A DNA stretch of 47,320 nt from Saprospiraceae bacterium. Lineage in GTDB: Bacteria; Bacteroidota; Bacteroidia; Chitinophagales; Saprospiraceae. Below, piece by piece: positions 1-8,695 of this stretch (position 1 is its first letter; each line of letters starts with the position of its first letter). The stretch lies in contig JANWVR010000053.1 of the NCBI GenBank assembly GCA_025056735.1, positions 1-47,320 on the forward strand, read 5' to 3'. The translations under genes were made by a program, and so were the position numbers. The notes under the pieces are model-generated. The model was given only the letters and a program-made list of their open reading frames with translations. It ran no database searches and was not told the origin of the DNA.

Positions 1-691
1 AATTAACCTCCAACTCCGCCTGGGTGTAGCCCAGCATCTCGGCGTATTGAGGCGCCATGGAGATGTCCTCTAAGTTATTCAATCCCGAAAAAATGCCCAC
101 CTTCGAAAACTTGCTCACGCCAGTGAGAAAAACCAACTCCAGAAGAGCGTCCATCTCTTTGAGCACTGTGTAGAATCCCTTTAGCAAATCGCGGTTTGCC
201 TCCGCTTGCGCCAGGTCCTTCCCCAAGTAATGCACAATAGGCGCGTCATATTCGTCTATCAAAACCACCACCTTGCGTCTCGCTCCCAACACCTGGATAA
301 TCTCTCGAAACTGATCGCGGGCCGTCTTTTGTGTAACGGGAACCTCCATCTTACGGCTTAGCTCCTCTATCCGCCCAAACAGGGCTTCTTCTAAACCCAG
401 CTGCTCAAAATTTACGTCCTTAAGCGAGAGACGAAACACGGGGTGTTGCTTGTTCCAATCCCACCGGTCCGCGATCCACAAACCCTCGAACAACTCCCGA
501 CTGCCCGAGTACAACTCCGCCAGGGTAGAAACCGTCAGCGACTTGCCAAAACGACGCGGACGAGACAGAAAATAAGACATGGGCGCGCTCGCCAACTCGT
601 ATACGTAGCGCGTCTTGTCCACGTATTTAAAGCCATTCTCTCGGATCTTCCGAAAATCTTGTATGCCAATCGGCAACTTAAACATTGCCAT
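1..691 (-). CDS. AAA-ATPase-like / PD-(D/E)XK nuclease family protein, 5' part only
   Basis: My translation from the ATG at 691 (a second in-frame ATG is at 685) stays open for about 230 codons to the window edge, so the C-terminal half is missing. It begins MFKLPIGIQDFRKIRENGF and carries YFLSRPRRFGKSL near residues 35-50, the P-loop-like signature of the 'AAA-ATPase-like' family that usually ends in a DUF1703 PD-(D/E)XK nuclease-like domain. Further motifs are VVVLIDEYDAPI (Walker B-like) and FLTGVSKFSKVGIFSGLNN (sensor-like). These genes are abundant in Bacteroidota and anaerobes, and their role is not established. A TACCTTTG -7 element at 705-712 predicts a transcript starting only a few bases before the ATG. 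A decayed relative lies at 32863-33255. Confidence 0.85.
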   Translation of the reverse strand, partial: MAMFKLPIGIQDFRKIRENGFKYVDKTRYVYELASAPMSYFLSRPRRFGKSLTVSTLAELYSGSRELFEGLWIADRWDWNKQHPVFRLSLKDVNFEQLGLEEALFGRIEELSRKMEVPVTQKTARDQFREIIQVLGARRKVVVLIDEYDAPIVHYLGKDLAQAEANRDLLKGFYTVLKEMDALLELVFLTGVSKFSKVGIFSGLNNLEDISMAPQYAEMLGYTQAELEVN

Positions 692-704
692 CGCACTTTT
701 TAGG

Positions 705-712
705 CAAAGGTA
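705..712 (-). promoter_or_regulatory. Bacteroidota -7 element TACCTTTG for the AAA-ATPase-like gene
   Basis: On the minus strand TACCTTTGCC ends 13 bases before the ATG at 691. It matches the TAnnTTTG consensus. I see no TTG at the -33 position. The expected leader is under 10 nt. Confidence 0.55.
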
Positions 713-831
713 ACACCATAGGACTCAGCAGAGGAGTTCGCACGGCAAACACCCTTGTAAGCCGCGCACCCTCTCGGCCATTTAATGCTCTTTCCTGCAC
801 GCCTGGCCGAACATCTTTATCAGTTAGGCAT

Positions 832-3042
832 CTATGCTTCCTCTGCCTCGTTGTCCGTGGGAGTCGCTGCAACGCGCCGCTGCCGGCGGTAGTCCGCAAT
901 AGCGAAGCGAATCTGGTCGAAGTGGTACTGTTCGCCGGCGAGTTCTTGTACAGCGCTCAGGGCGTAGGGTTCTGAAAGTTGCGGCAACACGCGCTGGATA
1001 TGTTCGAGTGCTTCGGCGCTGATCCACTTGCTGAGGTCGAGGTTGTCGCCCGTTTCATAGAGGGCGGCTAAATGGGCTGCAACAGTGGTAGGCGCCAGCC
1101 CGCGCATTTCGGCGATTTGCTCGAGGGAGAAGCCCGCGTCGAGCAAAGCCCAGGTGCGGATGATGGAGATGCCTTTGGGCTTATGGCCGGTGGGATTTTT
1201 CTCCAAAGCAAAACGGCGTATTTCCCGGACGAATGCCTCGCCGAAGCGCTCCATTTTGCGCTCACCGACACCGCTGACCTGCAACAAGTCGAATACAAAA
1301 AGCGGGCATTTCACTGCCATGTCCTGGAGAGTAGTGTCGTGGAAGACAACGTAGGGCGGCACGCCTTGCTGCACAGCGATGGTGCGGCGCAGTTCGCGCA
1401 GGCGCTGAAAGAGTTCCTCGTGCTGATTTTCTCCGAGCGAGCCAGGCACTTCGCCGGAGAGGCTCTCGGCTTTTAGCGCCTTTTCGCGCGCGGTTGGCGA
1501 CGCCTTCTCTTTGGGCTGAGGCAGGGCGAGGGTTACTTTTTTCCCTTGAAACAGCACCTTGTTGCCCTCCTCCGTAACGCGCAAGCAGTTGTGGTCGTCG
1601 TAGGCAATTTCTATCAGCCCTGAATGGAGCATCTGCGACAGCAAAAAGGCCCACTCGTCAAAGGTGTATTCTTTGCCAGCGCCGTAGGTTTTAATCTGGT
1701 GATGGCCGCGCTCTAAGATGTCGCGGCGGTTGCTGCCGCGCAGGATGTCAATGAGCATGTTCATGCCCACGCGCTCATTTACGCGTTTGAGGGCAGAGAG
1801 GGCCTTTTGGGCGGCAATGGTGCCGTCGAACTGTTGAGGAGGGCGCAGGCAGACGTCGCAGTGGCCGCAGTTGCCGTCGTAGGTTTCGCCGAAATAGGCC
1901 AGCACGGTTTTTCGGCGGCATACGGGCACCTGAGCAAACTCGAACATGCGCTCCAACTTGTCTATTTTCAATGCTTTCTGCTCGGGTGGCGTGGTTTCAT
2001 CGCGCTCGAACATCTCCCGGTAAGTCATCACGTCGGCGTAGCTGAAGAAGAGCACTGCTTCGGCGGGCAGGCCATCGCGGCCACAGCGGCCGATTTCCTG
2101 GTAGTAGCTCTCCACGTTGCGCGGCATATTGTAATGGAGCACAAAGCGGACGTTGCTTTTATCAATACCCATACCGAAGGCGATGGTGGCGCACATAATG
2201 GGCACGCGGTCGTTGATGAAATCCTCCTGTGCCTGGCTGCGCTGGTGAGGTGGCATTTCCGCGTGGTAGTAAGCAGCCCGAAATCCGTACGCATTTAGGC
2301 GTTGCGCCAGGCTCTCGCAGGTCTTGCGGGCTAAACAGTAGATGATGCCGGACTGGTCGGGGTGTTTTTTTAAAAAATCCAGAATTTGCCCGAGGCGGTT
2401 TTGCCCGGGCCGCACGGTGAGGCGAATGTTGGGCCGGTCGAAGGAGGCGATGAACAGGGCAGGATCGCTCAGTCGCAATTGCGCCACGATGTCTTTGCGG
2501 GTAATCCTGTCGGCGGTAGCCGTGAGGGCCGCCATGGGTGTGTTAGGGTATTGTTCTTTGAGGAACTGCAACTGGGTATATTCGGGCCGGAAATCGTGCC
2601 CCCAGGAGGAGATGCAATGGGCTTCGTCAATGGCGAACAGGCTGACCTTCAGCCGGCTGAGCAGCTGGCGAAAGCCGGCCGTTACGAGTTTTTCAGGGCT
2701 GACGTACAGCAATTTGATGTGTCCGGCGAGGAGTTCGTTTTCCAATTGAAACACCTGTTCGGTCGTCAGCGTGCTGTTGAGGAAGGCCGCTGGAATGCCG
2801 TTGGCGCGCAGTCCTTCGACCTGGTCTTTCATCAGGGCAATGAGTGGGCTGACCACTATGGCCACACCGTCGAGCGTAACGGCGGGTATCTGGTAGCAAA
2901 TACTCTTGCCGCCGCCAGTGGGCATAAGCACCAGTGCATCGCGCCCAGCATAGACTGCCTCGATGATATCGGCCTGCAAGGGACGAAAGGAGTCGTAGCC
3001 GAAATACTTTTTCAGCGCAGCCTGAGCATGGTCGAGCGTCAT
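832..3042 (-). CDS. recQ: ATP-dependent DNA helicase RecQ
   Basis: This 736-aa protein is a 3'-to-5' superfamily 2 helicase that acts in recombination and in restart of stalled forks. Visible motifs are Walker A PTGGGKS (residues 41-47), DEAH (139-142), TATAD (174-178) and motif VI QEIGRCGRDG (315-324). The RecQ-C-terminal zinc ligands are C375, C392, C395 and C398 (CGHCDVC). An HRDC domain lies around 525-600. The tail (about 610-710, ISIIRTWALLDAGFSLEQIA) looks like the HTH_40 module found on Bacteroidota RecQ proteins. Length and domain order are normal. A TATTTTTG -7 element at 3057-3064 fixes the ATG at 3042. The upstream AraC gene has its own promoter, so recQ is probably transcribed alone. 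Confidence 0.97.
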   Translation of the reverse strand: MTLDHAQAALKKYFGYDSFRPLQADIIEAVYAGRDALVLMPTGGGKSICYQIPAVTLDGVAIVVSPLIALMKDQVEGLRANGIPAAFLNSTLTTEQVFQLENELLAGHIKLLYVSPEKLVTAGFRQLLSRLKVSLFAIDEAHCISSWGHDFRPEYTQLQFLKEQYPNTPMAALTATADRITRKDIVAQLRLSDPALFIASFDRPNIRLTVRPGQNRLGQILDFLKKHPDQSGIIYCLARKTCESLAQRLNAYGFRAAYYHAEMPPHQRSQAQEDFINDRVPIMCATIAFGMGIDKSNVRFVLHYNMPRNVESYYQEIGRCGRDGLPAEAVLFFSYADVMTYREMFERDETTPPEQKALKIDKLERMFEFAQVPVCRRKTVLAYFGETYDGNCGHCDVCLRPPQQFDGTIAAQKALSALKRVNERVGMNMLIDILRGSNRRDILERGHHQIKTYGAGKEYTFDEWAFLLSQMLHSGLIEIAYDDHNCLRVTEEGNKVLFQGKKVTLALPQPKEKASPTAREKALKAESLSGEVPGSLGENQHEELFQRLRELRRTIAVQQGVPPYVVFHDTTLQDMAVKCPLFVFDLLQVSGVGERKMERFGEAFVREIRRFALEKNPTGHKPKGISIIRTWALLDAGFSLEQIAEMRGLAPTTVAAHLAALYETGDNLDLSKWISAEALEHIQRVLPQLSEPYALSAVQELAGEQYHFDQIRFAIADYRRQRRVAATPTDNEAEEA

Positions 3043-3056
3043 GGTGCGGTTTTGGG

Positions 3057-3064
3057 CAAAAATA
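3057..3064 (-). promoter_or_regulatory. -7 element TATTTTTG for recQ
   Basis: The minus-strand sequence TATTTTTGCCC ends 14 bases before the recQ ATG and matches TAnnTTTG. No clear -33 TTG is present. Confidence 0.5.
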
Positions 3065-3143
3065 CAAACGTACCGTAGTTATTGCCGACGCTACTGTTTT
3101 ACGTGGGCTATTTGCCCAAGCAACGCGCTGATGCGCTCAATAG

Positions 3144-4043
3144 CTACGGGGAGGCGCTGGCTAAGCCACGCGCGTATTCGGCCCGAAAGGTCTCTGGCGA
3201 GACGCCGGTGTGTTTTTTGAAAAAACGCGCGAAATAAGCGTTGTCTTCAAAGTTCAGTTCGGAGGCAATCTGCGAAACGCTCAAATCCGAATTGACCAGC
3301 AGGCGTTTGGCTTCCAAAAGTACGCGCTCGCGAATGAGCTCGCCTGCCGACTTGCCTAAGGCAGCGCTGACTAAGGCGTTGAGGTGGTTGGGCGTAATGT
3401 AGAGCAACTCAGCGTACTCGCGCGGCAGGCGCTTTTGGCGAAAATGCGCCTCAATAAGCCGCTCAAACTGCCGCAGCACGTTGAGCTGATGCCGCGACAC
3501 CTGAGGCTGCGCCAGCCGGGGCAGTCGGCGCGAGAGCATAACAATGAGTTCTAAAAGCATGGCGCGCAGCATTTCGGCCTTGTATTCCCCATCCTGCTGA
3601 AACTCCCGAAGCATTTTTTCCAACAACACCTGCACTTCGCTGCAGCACTCCACATCTAAGAGATTTACCGGAGAGCCGCTGACGGCATTGAACAGCGGAA
3701 AGCCCTCCACAAAGTGCGGGTCGTGGCAAATGGCGGTGAAAAAACTCTCGTTGAAGTTGACGATGTAGCCCTCCGTGTTGGGCGCAAATTCCCACGTGTG
3801 CACCTGGCCCGGCGCCATGGCATATACCTGGTGTGCTTCCACATGAAATTGCCGAAAATCAATCGAATGCGTACCGCCGCCTCCGGTGAACAGGACAATT
3901 TGATAAAACGTATGCCGATGCGGAAAGTACAGGTCGGGGTGCGCGCGCAGGAAGTCGCTCAGGCGCATGACAACGAACTCCGTATAGCACTGGTCGGCGC
4001 CCAGCAGGTTGCAGATGCTGTAGGTAGGAATACGTTTAGACAC
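3144..4043 (-). CDS. AraC family transcriptional regulator
   Basis: This 299-aa cytoplasmic DNA-binding protein has an N-terminal cupin-like sensor half (residues about 20-170; HRHTFYQIVLFTGGGGTHSI is typical of AraC_binding). The C-terminal double helix-turn-helix (about 200-295) contains YAELLYITPNHLNALVSAAL, then LSVSQIASELNFEDNAYFAR and FFKKHTGVSPETFRAEY. The ligand cannot be told from sequence. Regulators of this type in Bacteroidota often control sugar or efflux genes. The neighbours recQ and the giant surface protein are on the same strand and give no obvious target. It has the best promoter in the window (4066-4096), and the ATG lies about 20 bases downstream of it. Confidence 0.93.
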   Translation of the reverse strand: MSKRIPTYSICNLLGADQCYTEFVVMRLSDFLRAHPDLYFPHRHTFYQIVLFTGGGGTHSIDFRQFHVEAHQVYAMAPGQVHTWEFAPNTEGYIVNFNESFFTAICHDPHFVEGFPLFNAVSGSPVNLLDVECCSEVQVLLEKMLREFQQDGEYKAEMLRAMLLELIVMLSRRLPRLAQPQVSRHQLNVLRQFERLIEAHFRQKRLPREYAELLYITPNHLNALVSAALGKSAGELIRERVLLEAKRLLVNSDLSVSQIASELNFEDNAYFARFFKKHTGVSPETFRAEYARGLASASP

Positions 4044-4065
4044 AGGCAGAGGATGTTTCTTTCAA

Positions 4066-4096
4066 CAAATGTATCACAAGCTGGCAGTACCTGCAA
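4066..4096 (-). promoter_or_regulatory. Complete -33/-7 promoter for the AraC-type gene
   Basis: On the minus strand TTG (4094-4096) is followed after 20 bases by TACATTTG (4066-4073). This is the full Bacteroidota arrangement TTG-N19/21-TAnnTTTG. The predicted transcript starts near 4059, about 16 nt before the ATG. Confidence 0.7.
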
Positions 4097-4126
4097 CGGC
4101 ACGTATGAAGAAAGGTTTTGGGATGT

Positions 4127-7100
4127 TCACCAACGCAGCATTTTGCCCGAAGTCGTCTGGCCGTTGGCGGTCAGGCGAAACAAGTAGGCCCCTGGCGATG
4201 CTGGCCATTCGCTGGCCTTCAGGTCAAATGCCTGCGGGCCAGCGGTGAAGAAGCGTTTTTGAACAAAAACGGATTTGCCGGTCAGGTCGCAGATTTCTAA
4301 CCCAACCTCCGCGTCGGTGGGCAGGAAGAAGCGCAGTTGCGCCTGTTGGGTCCAGGGATTGGGTTCGCAGTCGTAAACCTCGAGGCCAGGCCGCGAAGCA
4401 GTGCCGCTGGCTTCTGCCGCAAAGCGCAGGCGCATTTCTAAAGGCTGTGGGCTGTCAGCGAAGGCTGCCGTGGGCGTAATGGCGTCGGACAACGACAGGC
4501 ATTGTCGCAGGTCGCTGTTGCCGGTAGCGCGAAAGCGCGCCTGCCAGGCAGGTCTCCCAATGCCATCCCAGGCCACCGTAAAAGCGCGCTGTTGGACAAA
4601 AACGGCGAAGTGCTCGCTGGACACAGCCGATACGGGCGTCAGGGCCAGCAATTCTAAGCCTGGATGGCACACCGTGCCCTGAAGCGCCATCAGTGGAGTG
4701 TCGGCTTCAAACAGCAGTTCCACCTCCTCGCCGGCTCGGAGCGTTTGGGATGGCCCCTTCAGCAGCACGCGCAGTTCAACCCTGTCGCGGGCGCGTTCGA
4801 TGGCGGTGGTGGCGCTGTTCGTTACAGCATTGCCGTTCAGGTCGCCTGTTTTAATGGCGACAAAACGCTCATAGAGCGCATTACCGGGCATCGCTTGCAG
4901 CTGCCTGTACTCCGGGAAAATTTCCTGAAATGGATTGCTGGGGTTGGGGAACGTATAGTCGGCATCCACAAAGCGCCAGCTGGTGTTGCCGGGCAGTTCG
5001 GTGTAGATGCCGAGGATGAGTTTGCGCAGTTCCAAGATGTCGGCGGTTGTTACGGAGCGGCTGTTGTTGACGTCGGCAGCGATGATCTTATATGGACTGT
5101 CCAACGGCTTGAGGCCGATAATGTGCTGGTTGAGCAGCGACAAGTCGAAGGTCGAGACGCCGTTGAGCGGATCGTCGTTTTTGCCTGGCGTCAGGGTGTA
5201 GTGGGCGCCGGCGGGCACAGATGGGAATTCAAAATCCCCCTGCACTTTGGATAGGGTGCTGGCCTGGCCGCCAGGTAAAGCGTTGCCCGTGAGCGTCAGG
5301 GTAGCATCCTGCAGCCCTTCGTTGTAGGCGGTTTTGAGCCAGCCCGCCACCTGCGCCGGCGCTGCAGAGCACATGGCAAAGGGGTCTTGCACCCGCACGG
5401 TGGTGTTACAGCGGATGGTATTGCCGGCGACGTCTCGCGCCCAGACCTCGACGGTCCTCAGGCCCACATCGGCACAGCCGAAAGCCACGCTCTTTTGCGG
5501 CGAGCCATCGGGCAGCGTCGGGAAGCCCTGCCCGGCGCCCGCGCGGCGTATGCCAATGCGGATGAACGGCAGTGGCGTGCAATTGTCGCTGACGGACTGC
5601 AGGAAATCCTGGTCGTATAGCGTCTGCGGGTGGCCGTTGGGCAGATTGACGTTCAAGCCTTGCATGCAGATGAGTTCCGGTGGGCGGCAGTCGCGGATTT
5701 GCACATCGTAGGCGCATACGGCGCGGTTGCCACAGCCGTCGTCGGCGGTCCACTCGATGCGGTGTAGGCCGTGCGGCAATTGCGGCAGAACGTACTGCGT
5801 TGGCTCCTTTTCTGTATTCCAGCGCAGGAAGCCCGTGATGCTCACCGTGCCGCCGCGCAGAATGGTGAATCGGAATTTTTCGTCCGTTGGCACGGGTCTG
5901 TGGTCAAACTGCCGCAGCTGCCCGCCTGTGAAGCCGGGGGTGAAAGCGTTTCCGTAGCGCACCATTCCGGGCGGTGGCGGATTGTTGCTGCTGACCACTG
6001 TTTCCTGTACGCCGTCGCCGTCTAAATCTAAGTACAGGCGGTACTGGATGTTGAGTTCGCCTTTCGAGCATTTATCCATGGCCGTTGCGGCCAGTTCGGT
6101 GGCTACCTCGCACAGGTTTGTGCTGTTCGGGACGAGCGGATGCTGCCAGTAGGGCGCGTTCCAGAAGCCGGGGTCGTTGGTCGTGTTGTCGCACACTTGT
6201 ACCAGCGTTTTAGGGCAGCCCCGGTATTCGGGCGGCACGGAGTCGCGAATGATAATGGTCTGCCGATACAGGTAGCCATTGGCTGCGGGTGACCAGAAGG
6301 TGCTGAAGTCGGTGGGTTGCACATCTTCGGGCCGCACGCGCCGCACCGTCGCCGCTGGCGAAAAGCCCGCCGGCGCCACCACCGGCCCGGGCAGGTTTTC
6401 CGGCGAGAGCGGGTCGGGCGACGGGTTGGGATTGGGCACCTCCACCAACGGCAGACTGGGGTGATAGCGGCACCAGTCTATGAAACGCCATTCGCGTTCA
6501 ATCCAATAGCAGGCCAGCTTGCCCGCCTGGTGCACCCGGTCTTGAAACGACGTGCTGACCGAAGCACAATGCGGCTCATATACAGTAGGCCCGGGTGGGT
6601 ACAGCCCCGCCGAGTCACACTGACCCAGGACAAGATCATCCGGGAATTTTATGGCATAAATGGCTTCATACTTCACCACTATGCGCTGCGTGCAGCTGGC
6701 GCTCAAGCCGTGGCAATCCGTTGCCCGGAACGCGCGCACAATGGTGCCGCGATGGCACAGCGTATCGAAGGCGGAATAGTTGGGCGGCAATGCCACTACG
6801 GCCTCCAGACAGCAGTTGTCGGAAAATGTCGGCGACGGGTACTTCTGTAGCGAGGGGTCGAAATCGGCGCACGAAACCTGCACCTCCGGCACAACGACGC
6901 ACTGAGGCCGCAGCTTATCCACCACCTGCACCCACACTTCGCACTCGTTGGCCTGAGGCTCGAAGAGGTCGAGGCTGACAGCGCCCGCAGGCGTTGCCAC
7001 GTCGTAGACGCGCACGACAACAGGCACGCTTTTGCCTGCGTCGGAGCAACAAAAGCGGATGCGGTCGAAAAAGCGGTCGCCCGCCTGACAGGCACTCGTG

Positions 7101-8464
7101 TCGGCCCGGCGCGCTTTGAAGCGCACCGGCGAGCAATTGTCCTCCGAACCGGCGTCGAATACGTCGGCCCATACCCACGTCTCGCCGGCACTGCCCAGGG
7201 CCACCTGGACAAACTGCTTGCAGCGCACAGCAGGCGGCACGCCATCGGCAACCGTCGCGCGAAACGAACACGAGGCGGTGTTGCCGCAGCCATCCGTCGC
7301 TATGTAGGTGAAAACGGTCGTCTCGCCTGCCGGCAAGTGCACTGCCTCAGCCCAAACGCCCAGTGTGTCGGAAGACCAGGGATTGCCCGGCGCAGGCGTC
7401 AGGACGCCCTTGAGGCTTTGCTCTACTCCGCCCGTACGCCTCTGCGCCTGCACCGATACGACGCCCGAGCAGGCGTCCGACAGCAGCGCCGGCGGCGGCG
7501 TCCAGGCGCGACCGCAAGCAAACGGGTCGGTGTAAATCACCGTATCCGAAGGGCATTTCACCTGAGGACCTACCCTATCTTCTACGCGGATGACCTGAGC
7601 ACGCTGGAGCGGGTTGCCCGCACTTGCCGGCAGGCAGTCGTCGTGCACTATCCAGTTGCGCAGCAGCAGGTAAGCGCCGCCACAGCCCGGTAAAGTCTGG
7701 TCTTGATAGGTTGTGCCCAAGCCGCACTTAAGTCCGCTGAGCGGCAGCGGCCATTTCTTTTGATTAAACAACACAAAGGGCGCCCCCGCCGTGGCTGGCG
7801 TTGGAAACGCGCCGCCGCAGGCAAACGCCGTATCGGCAGGGAAGGCAATGCTGTCCAATGAAATACGCGCCACGTCAATCCGCTGCGTGCAAGCGCCCGT
7901 GTTGCCCGCAGCGTCGGAGGCCACCCACGTACGCCAGATGCGCCGGACCAGCCATTGCCCGGCAGCGCAACTGAAAGCCTCGACCGCGTCTGTATGCTTC
8001 AACGTGAATGGCCCGCAGGCTTCCGTTACCGTCGGGTAAGCCGCTGGTAGCCCTGCAGAGGTCTGCAAGAACGCCGGCGAGTCGTCGGGAAGCGCGCAGG
8101 GAATGTGCAGCGGCACACACGCCAGCACGGGCGCCAGGGCGTCTACCGCCATAAGCCTGCCCCAGCACGAATTACCGCTGGCCTTGTGCGTAACCACTGC
8201 CCGTATCGTATCGCCCAGATGCGCCGCCGTCAGCACGTTGCCCAGTGGCATGCCCTGAGCCGTAAACAGCTGAACGACGTAAGCCGTGTCATTACCTCCG
8301 CCCTCCAGCACCATGTCGGGCGTAATCCGCGCCGAGCAGGAGTCGCCCAAGACAACAGTGCTCCAATCGTTGCACGCCAGCTGTGCTTTTAACGAAGTGC
8401 AACAGCAGACCAAAACTACACAGAGACCTCGTAAGCGCCCTGAGGAAAATGGGATATTTCTCAT
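4127..8464 (-). CDS. Giant exported HYR-like / dockerin-like protein with T9SS sorting domain
   Basis: This 1445-aa protein begins with a signal peptide (hydrophobic core LCVVLVCCCTSLKAQ). Most of its length is Cys-rich, Ig-like repeats with recurring DNC and DGCGN motifs (for example DGCGNTASCSF, DGCGNRAVCAY), resembling HYR and extracellular Ig-like modules. Around 1070-1110 a carboxypeptidase-regulatory/Cna-B-like segment (DATLTLTGNALPG) precedes a dockerin-type motif near 1127-1150 (ADVNNSRSVTTADILELRK). A beta domain of about 140 aa follows. The last 80 residues (LEVYDCEPNPW ... GKMLRW) are a type A T9SS sorting domain, so the protein is expected on the cell surface. It is presumably adhesive or scaffolding; no catalytic domain was seen. 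A -7 element lies at 8554-8561. Confidence 0.9.
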   Translation of the reverse strand: MRNIPFSSGRLRGLCVVLVCCCTSLKAQLACNDWSTVVLGDSCSARITPDMVLEGGGNDTAYVVQLFTAQGMPLGNVLTAAHLGDTIRAVVTHKASGNSCWGRLMAVDALAPVLACVPLHIPCALPDDSPAFLQTSAGLPAAYPTVTEACGPFTLKHTDAVEAFSCAAGQWLVRRIWRTWVASDAAGNTGACTQRIDVARISLDSIAFPADTAFACGGAFPTPATAGAPFVLFNQKKWPLPLSGLKCGLGTTYQDQTLPGCGGAYLLLRNWIVHDDCLPASAGNPLQRAQVIRVEDRVGPQVKCPSDTVIYTDPFACGRAWTPPPALLSDACSGVVSVQAQRRTGGVEQSLKGVLTPAPGNPWSSDTLGVWAEAVHLPAGETTVFTYIATDGCGNTASCSFRATVADGVPPAVRCKQFVQVALGSAGETWVWADVFDAGSEDNCSPVRFKARRADTSACQAGDRFFDRIRFCCSDAGKSVPVVVRVYDVATPAGAVSLDLFEPQANECEVWVQVVDKLRPQCVVVPEVQVSCADFDPSLQKYPSPTFSDNCCLEAVVALPPNYSAFDTLCHRGTIVRAFRATDCHGLSASCTQRIVVKYEAIYAIKFPDDLVLGQCDSAGLYPPGPTVYEPHCASVSTSFQDRVHQAGKLACYWIEREWRFIDWCRYHPSLPLVEVPNPNPSPDPLSPENLPGPVVAPAGFSPAATVRRVRPEDVQPTDFSTFWSPAANGYLYRQTIIIRDSVPPEYRGCPKTLVQVCDNTTNDPGFWNAPYWQHPLVPNSTNLCEVATELAATAMDKCSKGELNIQYRLYLDLDGDGVQETVVSSNNPPPPGMVRYGNAFTPGFTGGQLRQFDHRPVPTDEKFRFTILRGGTVSITGFLRWNTEKEPTQYVLPQLPHGLHRIEWTADDGCGNRAVCAYDVQIRDCRPPELICMQGLNVNLPNGHPQTLYDQDFLQSVSDNCTPLPFIRIGIRRAGAGQGFPTLPDGSPQKSVAFGCADVGLRTVEVWARDVAGNTIRCNTTVRVQDPFAMCSAAPAQVAGWLKTAYNEGLQDATLTLTGNALPGGQASTLSKVQGDFEFPSVPAGAHYTLTPGKNDDPLNGVSTFDLSLLNQHIIGLKPLDSPYKIIAADVNNSRSVTTADILELRKLILGIYTELPGNTSWRFVDADYTFPNPSNPFQEIFPEYRQLQAMPGNALYERFVAIKTGDLNGNAVTNSATTAIERARDRVELRVLLKGPSQTLRAGEEVELLFEADTPLMALQGTVCHPGLELLALTPVSAVSSEHFAVFVQQRAFTVAWDGIGRPAWQARFRATGNSDLRQCLSLSDAITPTAAFADSPQPLEMRLRFAAEASGTASRPGLEVYDCEPNPWTQQAQLRFFLPTDAEVGLEICDLTGKSVFVQKRFFTAGPQAFDLKASEWPASPGAYLFRLTANGQTTSGKMLRW

Positions 8465-8553
8465 CCGACCGAAGTTGGTTGTGTGAGCGAGCGGGGATTA
8501 AAAAGCAGGATGCCTTGCTCCTCACATTAGGTTCTGTCGTCTTGGAGGCGGGC

Positions 8554-8561
8554 CAAAGGTA
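8554..8561 (-). promoter_or_regulatory. -7 element TACCTTTG for the giant T9SS cargo gene
   Basis: TACCTTTGGCC on the minus strand lies about 90 bases upstream of the ATG at 8464, which leaves a leader of about 80 nt. No -33 motif is recognisable. Confidence 0.45.
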
Positions 8562-8695
8562 GGAGAACTTTCCAAAGAGGCCAGCCGCTTCTTGTGGAAT
8601 TAACACCTTGTCACTTAAGCGACGCCCTGAACGCATGCCCTAAGAGCGAGTATCCGTCAACTCTGCAGGTCTTGCGGTGTTTCACAGGCTTTGGA

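Noticed and set aside
2386..3078. 230-codon open frame opposite the start of recQ
   Set aside because: It is a mirror of the well-supported RecQ frame in GC-rich DNA and shows no recognisable protein features of its own.
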